64,000 nucleotides of DNA from Phocaeicola dorei (GCF_013009555.1 NZ_CP046176.1:1023501-1087500); one strand, 5' to 3'. Shown: positions 42,245-52,242, numbered from the stretch's first letter. Translations and numbers: made by a program. The notes: generated from the letters alone by a model not told the origin.

Positions 42245-45200
42245 ATGGGAATAAGAAAAAAATGTTTGATCATTACATTATTATGCTTTTCTAGTCTAAT
42301 GTATGCAAGTGAATTCATGTTTAAACATTTGGAGGTGAAAGATGGTCTGTCAAACAATCAAGTTCTTGATATCTTTAAAGATTCCGAAGGTTTTATGTGG
42401 TTTGCCACAGCTTCTGGGTTGAATCGGTATGACGGGTGTCAGATGACTTTGTTTCGTAGTTATAATGCCGATCCGGCTTCTTTACCTGATAATTATATCA
42501 AAAGCATACAAGAAGATTATAAAGGAAACTTATGGATTCTTACCGGTGTGGGTTATGCCATTTACAACTCGGAATCAGAAACATTTAATAGGGAGGTGCA
42601 TGCATGGCTATGTGAAGTCGGTATTGACGGAACTCCTGCATTAGTATATATAGACCATAATAAAAATATGTGGTTTTATATAAAAGGAAAAGGCTGTTAT
42701 TTGTACATTCCGGAATCTCAATTACTATATCCGCTTTTGTTTGATACTCATCAGTTGCCAGAAGGTGATATTACGGACATTGTAGAATGTAGAGAGGGAA
42801 TCTTGTTGGTATATAATACCGGGAGGCTTGTTTGTCTGGATACTCGGACAAATAAGATTAAATGGCAGCAGGATGATTTAGCTAGGGAGTTGGGAACTGA
42901 CAAGCAGGGAATTTTCACTCTGTTTGTAGATCGTGATAATGATATATGGATGTATAGTCCATTTGGAATATGGGTTTATAGTCCGGAGCAGAAGAAGTGG
43001 CTGTCTTGGCTGGCAAATATTATCAAGCGTCGGTCTCATAACATGGTCCGTGCTGTATCACAGGATAAGCAGGGGCGTATATGGATAGGAACAGATCAGG
43101 ATGGCATTGATATATTAGATAAGAAGACAGGGGAAGTGAGGCAGTTGCGGAACAAGGCAGGTGATGAACGTAGCTTGCAAAATAATACAGTAATGGTTCT
43201 ATACGAGGATTCCAGTGAAACTATGTGGGTGGGGACTTATAAAAAAGGAATTTCCTATTTTAATGAGTGTGCTTTTAAATTTGGTGCAGAGTATATGGGA
43301 GATATTAGTTGCATTGAAGAAGACAAAGAGGGCTATGTGTGGCTGGGTATCAACGATGTCGGTATCATATATTGGAATTCCGTGACTGGCAATCGGGCTG
43401 CTTTTCCACAGAAAGGTACGGATAAACTCATTACTGATGCCATTGTTTGCATTTTGAAAGCTAGTGATGGGAAACTTTGGATTGGTACTTTGGGGGGAGG
43501 CCTGATTTGTTATGATAACGGTCGTATTATTCATTATAAAAAAAACATACCGGAACGGCAAAATTCTTTGGCTCATAATAATGTATTGGCTTTGGCTGAA
43601 GATAAGCAGGGGATTATATGGATAGGTACATTGGGTGGGGGAGTGCAGAGTTTGAATCCCAAGACGGGTTTGTTCACCACTTATAATACAACTTCGGCCG
43701 GCTTGATATCCGATTATGTTTCCTCTTTGTGTATGGGAAAAGAGGGCTCTTTGTGGATTGGCACCGTTCAGGGACTTTCGGAATTGGATATTGAAACTAA
43801 AAAAGTGGTTAATCTGGAAGGTACTAAATCTGGTAAGGAATATTTTTCTGATCAGAATATAAGTCAGGTGTATGAGGATAGCCGTGGATTGATATGGATT
43901 GGTACATGTGAGGGGCTGAATGTTTATAATCCCAAAACGGATGAACTGATTATATTAGGAGTGGAGCAAGGAGTTTCCAGCCCTATCATTTCTGGAATAG
44001 TAGAAGATGGTAATGAAAATATATGGGTGACTACAGCACGTGGAATAACTAATGTTATACCGGCAGTAGATTTAAAAACAGGGCGCTATATTTTTCATAG
44101 TTGTGTTTATGATGATAAAGATGGTTTGCAAAATAGTGGGTTCAACCTGCGTTCCATTAAAAAATTGTCTTCTGGAGAAATTTTTATGGGAGGGCTGTAT
44201 GGCATTAACCGTTTCCGCCCGGATGATATAAAATACAATAAAAAATGTCCCAGCGTGATGTTTACCCGTTTGTTCTTGTTCAATGAAGAAGTAGGGGTGG
44301 GTGAGGAATATGAAGGTAGGGTGATTTTGGATAAGGCGTTGAACAAGGTAGATCAGATAAAATTGAGTTATGAGCAGAATATGTTCAGTGTACAATTTGC
44401 TTCTGATAACTATATTTTGCCGGAAAAAACAGAGTATGCTTATAGGCTGAAAGGTTTCAATGAGGATTGGATGACTACTACCTATGACAAAGTGACTTAT
44501 ACTAATCTAGCCCCCGGAACTTATATGCTGAAAGTGAAAGCAGTCAACAGTGACGGATATGGTGGAGATGAAGAAGCTTCATTGAAAATTGTTATCTATC
44601 CTCTTTTTTGGCGTTCCGTTTGGGCATATATTGTTTATAGCCTTTTGGTGGTTGCTGTATTGGTATTGGGATGCTATTGGGTTCTGCGTGGAGAACGGAA
44701 TAAATTTAAGATACAGCAAATAAAGCAAGAAATAGAGAGGAATCAGGAGAAGGCAGATATGAATTTGAAGTTTTTCACTCATGTCAGCCATGAACTACGT
44801 ACTCCGCTCACTCTTATTATCTCACCGTTGGAAACGCTGATGAAGGAATATCAATCGGATGCTGTTCTGATGGATAAATTAAATATAGTGCAACGCAATG
44901 CGGTAAGGTTGTTGAATCTTGTAAATCAGTTGTTGGATTTTAGGAAAATTGATGTGAATGGATATTATTTAAGTTTGTCTGATGATGATATCATCTCTTA
45001 TATTCATACGATTTGTGATTCTTTTATCTCTTTGTCTGAACAGAAAGATGTTTCTCTCACTTTTTATTCAGCTGTTTCCTCATTGAATATGTTGTTTGAT
45101 GGGGATAAAATGAGGGAAGTGATAATGAGTCTGCTTTCCAATGCTTTTAAATTTACTTGCAGTGGTGGAAGAGTTGATGTGTCTGTCAGTTTAGTGGAAG

Positions 45201-46204
45201 GACAGGATTCTCGGGAAATGCTGGAAATCAGAGTGGCTGATACAGGGATCGGCATTAAAAAAGAAGACAGAGAACGCATTTTCGGACATTTTTATCAAGT
45301 GGATTATCCGGATATGAGCTTCTCAGGTGGCGGAGGTAGTCTGAGTATTGTACGTGATTTTGTCACGCTTCACGATGGCACGGTGAACGTAATGGATAAT
45401 ACCCCTGTCGGTTGTGTTTTTATTATCCATATTCCAGTAAAACGTTCTGGGGGTAAACCGATGAAGATAGAACAGGTGCAAGTTGTAGATAAGTCGGTAG
45501 AAGATATTTCCACACTTCAAGTTCCGGAGTCTTATGTGGCGTCTAATGTCGGGGAGGAATCGAAAGAAGAACTGAACCATATAATAACAATAGAAGGACT
45601 GGAGGAGGATATTCGAAGATTAGAATCTGGTAATACGGAAGAAATTGCAGAAGAAAAAAATATAGAAACAATCTCTGCCGTTGCTCCACAAAGAGCAACG
45701 GTGATTCAATTGGTTGAGGGTGAGAGTAATGAGATGATAACTCATATTATTCCACCGGAGGGGGTACCGGAAATGGTGACCGCTGTTCCTGAAGAAAAAA
45801 GTGAACTGGAGTTGAAAACGGTTTGGAATCATGCTTATATTGATCTCAAACCTAGTGGGACTGCCATAACTTCGATGGATGAAAAACTGATAAATCATGC
45901 TGTGAAATATGTAGAGGATAATATTGCACGCAGCGATTTGTCTGTAGAAGAGCTAAGCAAGGAATTAGGGATGAGCCGCGTTCATTTATATAAAAAGTTA
46001 TTGGCTATTACCGGTAAGACCCCTATCGAGTTTATTCGTATAATTCGTTTAAAGCGGGCTGCCCAATTACTCCGTGGAAGTCAACAGAATATTTCAGAAA
46101 TAGCCTATCAGGTGGGTTTTAATAATCCGAAATATTTCAGTCGATATTTTAAGGAAGAATTTGGTATACTACCTTCGGCTTTCCAATATAAACAAGGTAG
46201 ATAG
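42245..46204 (+). CDS. Hybrid sensor/AraC regulator lacking a receiver domain
   Basis: 1319 residues. Signal MGIRKKCLIITLLCFSSLMYA; two-bladed-type Reg_prop sensor to about residue 680; Y_Y_Y domain; one membrane helix at 789-815 (WRSVWAYIVYSLLVVAVLVL); DHp domain with His849 in FTHVSHELRTPLTLI; HATPase with an N-box (MSLLSNAFKF) and G1 (DTGIGI) but a degenerate G2 (GGGGSLSIVRDF); then an acidic linker of about 140 residues; then an AraC-type HTH (1210-1319). Hybrid two-component systems of Bacteroides carry a receiver (REC) domain in the linker's place; I find none in any frame. No utilisation locus lies beside it. Target unknown. Confidence 0.92.
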   Translation: MGIRKKCLIITLLCFSSLMYASEFMFKHLEVKDGLSNNQVLDIFKDSEGFMWFATASGLNRYDGCQMTLFRSYNADPASLPDNYIKSIQEDYKGNLWILTGVGYAIYNSESETFNREVHAWLCEVGIDGTPALVYIDHNKNMWFYIKGKGCYLYIPESQLLYPLLFDTHQLPEGDITDIVECREGILLVYNTGRLVCLDTRTNKIKWQQDDLARELGTDKQGIFTLFVDRDNDIWMYSPFGIWVYSPEQKKWLSWLANIIKRRSHNMVRAVSQDKQGRIWIGTDQDGIDILDKKTGEVRQLRNKAGDERSLQNNTVMVLYEDSSETMWVGTYKKGISYFNECAFKFGAEYMGDISCIEEDKEGYVWLGINDVGIIYWNSVTGNRAAFPQKGTDKLITDAIVCILKASDGKLWIGTLGGGLICYDNGRIIHYKKNIPERQNSLAHNNVLALAEDKQGIIWIGTLGGGVQSLNPKTGLFTTYNTTSAGLISDYVSSLCMGKEGSLWIGTVQGLSELDIETKKVVNLEGTKSGKEYFSDQNISQVYEDSRGLIWIGTCEGLNVYNPKTDELIILGVEQGVSSPIISGIVEDGNENIWVTTARGITNVIPAVDLKTGRYIFHSCVYDDKDGLQNSGFNLRSIKKLSSGEIFMGGLYGINRFRPDDIKYNKKCPSVMFTRLFLFNEEVGVGEEYEGRVILDKALNKVDQIKLSYEQNMFSVQFASDNYILPEKTEYAYRLKGFNEDWMTTTYDKVTYTNLAPGTYMLKVKAVNSDGYGGDEEASLKIVIYPLFWRSVWAYIVYSLLVVAVLVLGCYWVLRGERNKFKIQQIKQEIERNQEKADMNLKFFTHVSHELRTPLTLIISPLETLMKEYQSDAVLMDKLNIVQRNAVRLLNLVNQLLDFRKIDVNGYYLSLSDDDIISYIHTICDSFISLSEQKDVSLTFYSAVSSLNMLFDGDKMREVIMSLLSNAFKFTCSGGRVDVSVSLVEGQDSREMLEIRVADTGIGIKKEDRERIFGHFYQVDYPDMSFSGGGGSLSIVRDFVTLHDGTVNVMDNTPVGCVFIIHIPVKRSGGKPMKIEQVQVVDKSVEDISTLQVPESYVASNVGEESKEELNHIITIEGLEEDIRRLESGNTEEIAEEKNIETISAVAPQRATVIQLVEGESNEMITHIIPPEGVPEMVTAVPEEKSELELKTVWNHAYIDLKPSGTAITSMDEKLINHAVKYVEDNIARSDLSVEELSKELGMSRVHLYKKLLAITGKTPIEFIRIIRLKRAAQLLRGSQQNISEIAYQVGFNNPKYFSRYFKEEFGILPSAFQYKQGR

Positions 46205-46289
46205 TTTTCAATATTTTATAGTGCCATTTAAGGTTTGTATCGGAGTTTCGTCAACAGACATACGTTCTGTAACAGATTTCATCTATGAG

Positions 46290-46320
46290 TAAAAACAATT
46301 CCATTTTATTATTGTTTTTA
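46290..46320 (+). terminator. Hairpin after the sensor/regulator gene
   Basis: TAAAAACAAT (46290-46299) pairs with ATTGTTTTTA (46311-46320), with a T-run in the right arm. Low GC, so moderate confidence. Confidence 0.6.
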
Positions 46321-46353
46321 TTAATAATAGTCATACATTAAAATCAATATAGA

Positions 46354-46632
46354 ATGGAACATACAGTTATACATGACGAGAAAGTAGACCGTTTCGAAGT
46401 ATTTGAATCGGGACAAATCGCCTATTTGCAATATGATGAAAAGAACGGAGTTTTGGATATCCTTCATACAATAGTTCCCCCACAGTTGGAGGGGCAGGGA
46501 ATAGCTCAGGCTTTGACCGAGGCCGCTGTGAGATATGCTTCGGTCGTAGGGCTTAAAATACGTCCTACTTGTTCTTTTGCAAAAATGTTTTTTACCCGGC
46601 ATACCCAATATAAAGACATGTTGGTGGAGTGA
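46354..46632 (+). CDS. GNAT-type acetyltransferase, small (Acetyltransf_CG)
   Basis: 92 residues with the YjdJ/NATD1-type short GNAT core: GQIAYLQYDEKNGVLDILHTIVPPQLEGQGIAQALTEAAVRYA and KIRPTCSFAKMFFTRH. The acetyl-CoA loop is QGIAQAL. Substrate unknown. It stands alone with a strong terminator behind. Confidence 0.85.
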   Translation: MEHTVIHDEKVDRFEVFESGQIAYLQYDEKNGVLDILHTIVPPQLEGQGIAQALTEAAVRYASVVGLKIRPTCSFAKMFFTRHTQYKDMLVE

Positions 46633-46639
46633 GAAATAA

Positions 46640-46675
46640 AATCAGACACGGATTGTATAAACACCGTGTCTGATT
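46640..46675. terminator. Bidirectional terminator
   Basis: AATCAGACACGG (46640-46651) pairs with CCGTGTCTGATT (46664-46675), followed by CGTTTTTA. It lies between the acetyltransferase and the convergent cyuA-like gene. Confidence 0.9.
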
Positions 46676-46707
46676 CGTTTTTAGCTCTCTTATCTTTATA
46701 TATACCT

Positions 46708-48003
46708 TTAATCACATTGTTTGTGTGTCATAATATCCAATACTAGTTTATCGGTTTCATTCATGCCTTGTGAACCGATTCTGGTAAGGTTGCGGATGCT
46801 ACGGTCCACATCATTATCAATGATACCTTCTACAGAAGATACGCATTTATGTTCCATCGCTAATATGGCTGAAAATACAGCGGTAGAGACACCGCTGCTT
46901 AATTTCAGAGCACAACTGGGTTTGGCTCCGTCACAAATCATACCCGTCAGGTTGGCGATCATATTCTGTACAGCAAAAGTGATTTGCTCATAAGTGCCTC
47001 CCATCAAATAAGTGATACCACAGCTAGAACCTGTTGCAGCTACTACACAACCGCATAGTGCAGACAGACGCCCCAAGCTTTGTTTGATGTAAATCACTGT
47101 TAGGTGACTGAGTGTCAGTGCGCGGATCAATTCTTCTTCTGATTTATGGTTATCTTCGGCATAGACTACTACCGGTAAGGTAGCTGTAATTCCTTGGTTT
47201 CCGCTTCCCGAATTGCTCATGACAGGAATCATGGCTCCCGCCATACGTGCATCGCAAGCTGCCGAGGTATAAGAAAGGATGTGGGTAAATGTATTACTTC
47301 CCAATATTTGTTCTTCACTTTTGCTACTTTTCAGAATTTTGCCTAATTCGTGACCGTAGTTTCCTTTGAAAGAACGTTCTGCCGCCGCTTTGTTCAAACG
47401 TTTGGTTTCAAGAATAAAACGAATTTCATCCAATGGTGTGGTGGTGGCAAAATCGTACACTTTTCGCAAGTTCAACTCCGGTTTTTTTGCATCCTCATTG
47501 CAGGCGGCGGTAGTTTGTTTGTTTAGTAAAACTTGGTTGTTAAAGGCCACATATATAAAATTGGTATGCCCGCAAGCAATAATGGCCGTTGCTTTATCAC
47601 CGTCAGCTTCACAGATAATTTCGATATATAACTTTTCTTCTATATTCTCTTTCAGCCCGATAGAGATAGCTTGTGAGTCAATTAGTTTTTTACCCTCTGC
47701 TACGGCTTCAGGAGTGCTGTCTTTTAAGACTTCCAATTGATATTCGGATTTCCCGATTAATGCCCCTAAGGCGATAGCGATAGGTAGTCCAATCATTCCT
47801 GTCCCCGGGATGCCTACTCCCATGGCGTTCTTAAGAATATTGGCGCTGAGTAAAGCTTTAATCCTTTCAGGTCTTTTACCTAGTGTTTCTGTTGCTTTTG
47901 CTACACAAAGGGCTACGGCTATGGGTTCTGTGCACCCGATAGCCGGAACGACCTCGCGATTTATAAGGGCAATGATTTGCTCTCTTTCTGGTTTGGCGAT
48001 CAT
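46708..48003 (-). CDS. CyuA/UPF0597-like L-cysteine desulfidase
   Basis: 431 residues of the serine-dehydratase-alpha-like/UPF0597 family. Conserved features are VVPAIGCTEPIAVAL near the N-terminus, GVGIPGTGMIGLPIA, NSGSGNQGITATLPV and the Cys region CGCVVAATGSSCGITYL with MICDGAKPSCALK. Homologues hold a 4Fe-4S cluster and split cysteine to sulfide, pyruvate and ammonia (CyuA, CyuR-regulated in enterics). The gene is divergent from no clear partner; DsbD lies upstream across an inverted repeat. Activity on cysteine rather than another amino acid is inferred from the family. Confidence 0.85.
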   Translation of the reverse strand: MIAKPEREQIIALINREVVPAIGCTEPIAVALCVAKATETLGKRPERIKALLSANILKNAMGVGIPGTGMIGLPIAIALGALIGKSEYQLEVLKDSTPEAVAEGKKLIDSQAISIGLKENIEEKLYIEIICEADGDKATAIIACGHTNFIYVAFNNQVLLNKQTTAACNEDAKKPELNLRKVYDFATTTPLDEIRFILETKRLNKAAAERSFKGNYGHELGKILKSSKSEEQILGSNTFTHILSYTSAACDARMAGAMIPVMSNSGSGNQGITATLPVVVYAEDNHKSEEELIRALTLSHLTVIYIKQSLGRLSALCGCVVAATGSSCGITYLMGGTYEQITFAVQNMIANLTGMICDGAKPSCALKLSSGVSTAVFSAILAMEHKCVSSVEGIIDNDVDRSIRNLTRIGSQGMNETDKLVLDIMTHKQCD

Positions 48004-48045
48004 AGTAGATAATTATTAAGGGGTCTTGCAAAAATCTTTTTGAAA

Positions 48046-48189
48046 GTGTATCAAAACTCGAATAAAACTATCATTTCGTTTGTCTTTTCCTTTTCGTTGA
48101 TTTTCAGAATATTTTTCATTAAAGAATATTCTGAATGAATAGAATGATAGGTTTATTTAGTTTTGACACCCCTTCGACTTTTGACACAC
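48046..48189. repeat. Second TGTCAAAAC-type inverted repeat
   Basis: GTGTATCAAAAC (48046-48057) pairs with GTTTTGACAC (48160-48169) with one bulge; AATAAA/TTTATT and TATCATT/AATGATA pair inside; in the middle a perfect 11-bp hairpin TTCAGAATATT (48103-48113) with its complement at 48125-48135. A further CTTTTGACACAC lies at 48178-48189. Confidence 0.7.
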
Positions 48190-48194
48190 TTTGG

Positions 48195-50228
48195 TTATTT
48201 TTTATAGTTTTGTAATCCGGTCTGGAGGAAGTCAACATATTTATCTATATCCTCATCATATGAATATGATTTATTCAACGGTTTTCCTTCATTGTCAATC
48301 AATACATAGAAAGGTTGTGCGTTGGCACCGAATTTAGAACGTTGCAAGTAACTCCATTTATCACCGATCGTGCGTAGTGTACGTTCCTTACCGTTTTCCA
48401 TCACTTTGATGTGTTCGGGCAACGGGGTTTTGTTATCAACGAACAATGTTATCAGTACATAGTCCTCAGTCATCAACTTGTTTACTTTCGGATCAGTCCA
48501 TACAGCGGCTTCCATTTTACGGCAATTTACACATCCGTAACCTGTAAAGTCGAGCATTACCGGTTTTCCGGTACGTTTTGCATATTCCATACCGGCATCG
48601 TAGTCATCAAACTGCGCATGTACTTCATTGGTATATAAGTTGAAGTCTTGTGTATTCATGGGAGGAGCAAATGCGCTGACAGCTTTCAAAGGAGCACCCC
48701 ATAAGCCCGGTACCATATATACAGCAAATGCAAGTGAGATAAGAGCCATAAAAAAACGGGCAACACCTACTTTATCATCATCATCATCGTGAGGGAATTT
48801 GATCTTACCCAACAGATAGAAGCCTAGCAAAGCGAAAATCACAATCCATAAAGCAAGGAATGTTTCACGGTCTAGAATCCCCCATCCATAAGCCAAGTCA
48901 GCAACCGACAGGAATTTCAAAGCAAACGCAAGTTCGAGGAAGCCTAATACGACTTTAATTACATTCATCCAGCCACCTGATTTAGGCATGGATTTCAACC
49001 AGGATGGGAACATGGCAAACAGAGTGAACGGTAATGCCAGTGCAATGGCGAAACCTAACATACCGATGGCAGGGGCAATCACACTACCTGTGGTGGAAAC
49101 TTCTACTAACAAAAAGCCGATGATAGGGCCTGTACATGAGAATGAAACCAAAGATAGGGTGAATGCCATCAAGAAGATACTTAACAAACCACTGGTCTGT
49201 TCCGCTTTACTGTCTACTGCGTTGCTCCATTTTGAAGGAAGAGTAAGTTCGAATGCTCCAAAGAAAGAGGCTGCGAATACAATTAGCATCAAGCAGAAGA
49301 ATATGTTAAAAATAGCATTTGTGGAAAGTGCATTCAAGGCACTGGCACCGAATATCAAGGTTATGGCAAGACCTAATAATACATAGATCACTACAATAGA
49401 AGCACCATATGTCCATGCATCACGGATTCCTTTCTTTTTGTCTTTGCTACGTTTTAAAAAGAAACTTACCGTCATTGGGATGATAGGCCATACACAGGGC
49501 GTAAATAAGGCTAGTAATCCACCGATAAATCCGGCAAAGAAGATGTAAATCCATGAACGGTCTTGTTGTGATGTCGTTTCGCCAAATGCGTTCAACTCTT
49601 GGATAACCGGAGTCCAGTAATCTTGGACAGCAGTGTCATTGCCGATCAGGGCGGCAGTTGTAGCACTATCTGTTGCGGTAGTTGCAGTAGCTGTTTCCGC
49701 TACAGGAACTTCCGTTATGGCTGTTTCTGTTTTTGCGGGTTCAGTAGTCTTGCTTGTAGTAGCAGCGGCAACTCCTTTTCCGGAGAAAGAGAAAGAAACT
49801 TCAGTAGGAGGCAGACAGTTTTCATCGTTGCAGGCACCGAATTCCATATAACCTTCTATCATATAGGTAGCGCCAGTTATTTTTAGTTTCTGAATGAAAA
49901 TGGCAGTGTTCTCAAAGTAACGTAATTTCATTTCAAACACCTTGTCGAAGTTTTCAATTTCTTTACCTTGTGGAGTGAGCTTCCCTACTAATTCTACTCC
50001 TTCTATCTTGTCTACGTTGAAAGTAGCGGAGATAGGACCTCCCGAAGGAAGGTCCGTGGAATAAACGTGCCATCCGGCGTCAATCTTACCAGTGAATACT
50101 ATTTGTGCTTCCGTATCGGAAATCGTCTTTAACTCGGTTTTGAATTGTACCGGATCTTGAATCTGGGCAACTGCCGGAAGCAATGCCATAACGATTAAGA
50201 GGCAACTTAAAAAAAACTTCTTTTTCAT
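48195..50228 (-). CDS. dsbD: Thiol:disulfide interchange protein DsbD
   Basis: 677 residues: signal MKKKFFLSCLLIVMALLPAVAQ, N-terminal DsbD-alpha-like domain (residues about 25-150; EFGACNDENCLPPTEV), a Thr-rich linker, an eight-helix membrane part (FTPCVWPIIPMTVSFF, FSCTGPIIG), and a C-terminal thioredoxin domain with the CVNC motif in FTGYGCVNCRKMEA. It passes electrons from the cytosol to periplasmic disulfide and cytochrome-c partners. It is single, 130 nt after the AraC-type gene's terminator. Confidence 0.93.
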   Translation of the reverse strand: MKKKFFLSCLLIVMALLPAVAQIQDPVQFKTELKTISDTEAQIVFTGKIDAGWHVYSTDLPSGGPISATFNVDKIEGVELVGKLTPQGKEIENFDKVFEMKLRYFENTAIFIQKLKITGATYMIEGYMEFGACNDENCLPPTEVSFSFSGKGVAAATTSKTTEPAKTETAITEVPVAETATATTATDSATTAALIGNDTAVQDYWTPVIQELNAFGETTSQQDRSWIYIFFAGFIGGLLALFTPCVWPIIPMTVSFFLKRSKDKKKGIRDAWTYGASIVVIYVLLGLAITLIFGASALNALSTNAIFNIFFCLMLIVFAASFFGAFELTLPSKWSNAVDSKAEQTSGLLSIFLMAFTLSLVSFSCTGPIIGFLLVEVSTTGSVIAPAIGMLGFAIALALPFTLFAMFPSWLKSMPKSGGWMNVIKVVLGFLELAFALKFLSVADLAYGWGILDRETFLALWIVIFALLGFYLLGKIKFPHDDDDDKVGVARFFMALISLAFAVYMVPGLWGAPLKAVSAFAPPMNTQDFNLYTNEVHAQFDDYDAGMEYAKRTGKPVMLDFTGYGCVNCRKMEAAVWTDPKVNKLMTEDYVLITLFVDNKTPLPEHIKVMENGKERTLRTIGDKWSYLQRSKFGANAQPFYVLIDNEGKPLNKSYSYDEDIDKYVDFLQTGLQNYKK

Positions 50229-50337
50229 TACGTATTATTTAAATTTTGATTAATGTTCATACCGCAAAGTAAGGGATAATATCTTAGATATGTCTCTCTA
50301 TACCTATATAAATATCGGCAATTGCTGTTTTCAGAAT

Positions 50338-50370
50338 AAAAAATAGAGCAAAAAGATAATCTATTGCTCT
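50338..50370 (-). terminator. Terminator overlapping the end of the TPR/AraC gene
   Basis: TTGCTCT (50364-50370) and AGAGCAA (50345-50351) form the stem; the left arm on the minus strand includes the last codons and the TAG (50363-50361). A U-rich stretch follows. Confidence 0.75.
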
Positions 50371-52112
50371 TTTTGGAGTTCCATAACTTTGTTTCTATAT
50401 TGGGAGGGGGGCATTCCCACAGAGGATTGGAAAAGGTTATAAAAGGTGGAAATGGAGTTAAATCCCAACTCTGCAGAAATGGCTTTCATCGGAGTTTCGT
50501 TATTGGGGTCAGATAATAGGCGGATAGCTTCTTCAATACGGAAACGATTTACATAATGAGTGAAGGATAATTTGGATTGCTCATTGATGATACGTGATAA
50601 ATAAGTACGGTTAGTTCCTAGTATTTCCGCTACTTTGTCTTTTGTTATAAAATTGTCTTTGTAAATTTTTTCTTCTCTCATAATACGCTCTAATGTACGG
50701 AAAAGTTCTAAACTTTTCTCATCGGTGAGTGAGGAGGAAGCATACTTTTCGGAAGTAGAAACCATGGAGGGGGCATTGGTTTCCAATTCTTTTATACGGC
50801 GATTCAGTTCCGTTTCTCTTTTGATTGCTTCTTGATTTTGCTTGACAATACTTAAATAAAGTTTGTTTTTACGGCGGTAGAGGTAATAAAGCAACCCTAA
50901 AACAATTACAGTGATAATAAGAATAAATGTTTGTTGCTGTATACGCTGTTCTTTCTGCATTACATCTAGTTTGCTTTGTTTTATTAAATTTTCCTGCCGC
51001 TCAGAGTCATATTTGAATCGCATTTCGCTTAAATCTCTTTCTTTGTCCTTGTTGAAAAGGCTGTCGTTTTCCAAACGGAATATTTTATAATACTTCAGTG
51101 CGTCATGATATTGGTGCAATTGCTCATAGCAGGTAGACAGATTTTCGTATAGTTCATTGCGATGGATGGCGTTGACGCGTGCATAAGAAATAGCTATTCC
51201 TTGTTTTAACAATAAAATAGCTTCTGGTTGTTTGTTTTGCTGCATTAGTATACGTGCATATCCCAAATGGGCATAGACAATAGAGGAAGTTTGTGCCGCC
51301 TGTTTATCCTTCATGGCTTTTTTGTAATATTCCAAAGCCTGAGCATATTCACCCATATCATATAATATATTGCCAAAGAGATTATAGGTATGGGCTTGGT
51401 CGTAGAAATCATTTTCCAGCATCAATGTTTCGGCTTCATGGATATATTTCATTGCTTCCTCATTCTGTTTCATTAAAAAATACATATAGGCAGAATTTAC
51501 TGCACCGGAATAAATGATGTATGGATTACGCATACTGTGTCCTAATTCATAACATTCTAATGCGTATTTGATGCCGGCTGTATCTTTTTTGAGGTAATAG
51601 ATATTTGCTAAATTGCCTAAAAGCAAAGCGTATTGTTGTTGGAAATTATTTTGTTGTGCCAATTGGATACCTTTATAAAGCCATCGTATGGCACGGTAAT
51701 AATCGGTTTCAATATTTGCTGAATAGAGTCCGAGACTACCATAGACGGAACAAAGGGTGGAGTCATTATTCAGTTTGGTTGCTAATTCAAGAGAAAGATT
51801 CAAGTTTTTTTTGGCTATTTTTTCCCGTCCGCTCATCATTTGCGCTTGTGCTTGGTAGATATATGAATAGAGTTGGAGTAGAGGATTTTTAGTCTTGTCC
51901 GCTACGTTTTTCATAATCTCAGCGTAAGTGATGGTTTTGGAATAATCTCCTTTATTTAAATAGTATTGGCATAGAAATTTTAAGGCATCCCCGTTATCAG
52001 GTTCTTTCCTAATGATTTCCAACTGTTTCTCAAGGATGACGGGGCGCTTTTGTGCATGTACACAAAAGGATATCCCCAAAAGTAACAGTAAGAAAAGACA
52101 TTTTAGTTTCAT
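50361..52112 (-). CDS. TPR-domain membrane protein with C-terminal AraC DNA-binding domain
   Basis: 583 residues. Signal MKLKCLFLLLLLGISFCVHAQ; periplasmic TPR repeats from about 25 to 370 (LYGNILYDMGEYAQALEYYKKAM); one membrane helix (QTFILIITVIVLGLLYYLYRRK); short coiled coil; C-terminal HTH_18 (DKVAEILGTNRTYLSRIINEQSKLSFTHYVNRFRI, AISAELGFNSISTFYNLFQSSVGMPPSQYR). A one-component membrane regulator of this layout is common in Bacteroidetes. Ligand and targets unknown. A -7 box TATATTTG on the minus strand is at 52135-52142. Confidence 0.9.
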   Translation of the reverse strand: MKLKCLFLLLLLGISFCVHAQKRPVILEKQLEIIRKEPDNGDALKFLCQYYLNKGDYSKTITYAEIMKNVADKTKNPLLQLYSYIYQAQAQMMSGREKIAKKNLNLSLELATKLNNDSTLCSVYGSLGLYSANIETDYYRAIRWLYKGIQLAQQNNFQQQYALLLGNLANIYYLKKDTAGIKYALECYELGHSMRNPYIIYSGAVNSAYMYFLMKQNEEAMKYIHEAETLMLENDFYDQAHTYNLFGNILYDMGEYAQALEYYKKAMKDKQAAQTSSIVYAHLGYARILMQQNKQPEAILLLKQGIAISYARVNAIHRNELYENLSTCYEQLHQYHDALKYYKIFRLENDSLFNKDKERDLSEMRFKYDSERQENLIKQSKLDVMQKEQRIQQQTFILIITVIVLGLLYYLYRRKNKLYLSIVKQNQEAIKRETELNRRIKELETNAPSMVSTSEKYASSSLTDEKSLELFRTLERIMREEKIYKDNFITKDKVAEILGTNRTYLSRIINEQSKLSFTHYVNRFRIEEAIRLLSDPNNETPMKAISAELGFNSISTFYNLFQSSVGMPPSQYRNKVMELQKEQ

Positions 52113-52134
52113 ATGCTTTTTTCGATTGAGAGTG

Positions 52135-52142
52135 CAAATATA
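52135..52142 (-). promoter_or_regulatory. -7 box of the TPR/AraC gene
   Basis: TATATTTG on the minus strand, 22 nt before the ATG at 52112. Confidence 0.6.
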
Positions 52143-52196
52143 ATAAAACCTTTAATTTTTCTTGTTCAAAAGTCTTGCATATTTAAAATAAAGTCG

Positions 52197-52204
52197 TACC
52201 TTTG
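52197..52204 (+). promoter_or_regulatory. tRNA-Ser promoter -7 box
   Basis: TACCTTTG on the plus strand, with CTTG about 19 nt upstream as the -33 box; 38 nt before the tRNA. Confidence 0.75.
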
Positions 52205-52242
52205 CAACGCTTTCAACAAAAGCACTTCTGAAAGGAAGTTTG

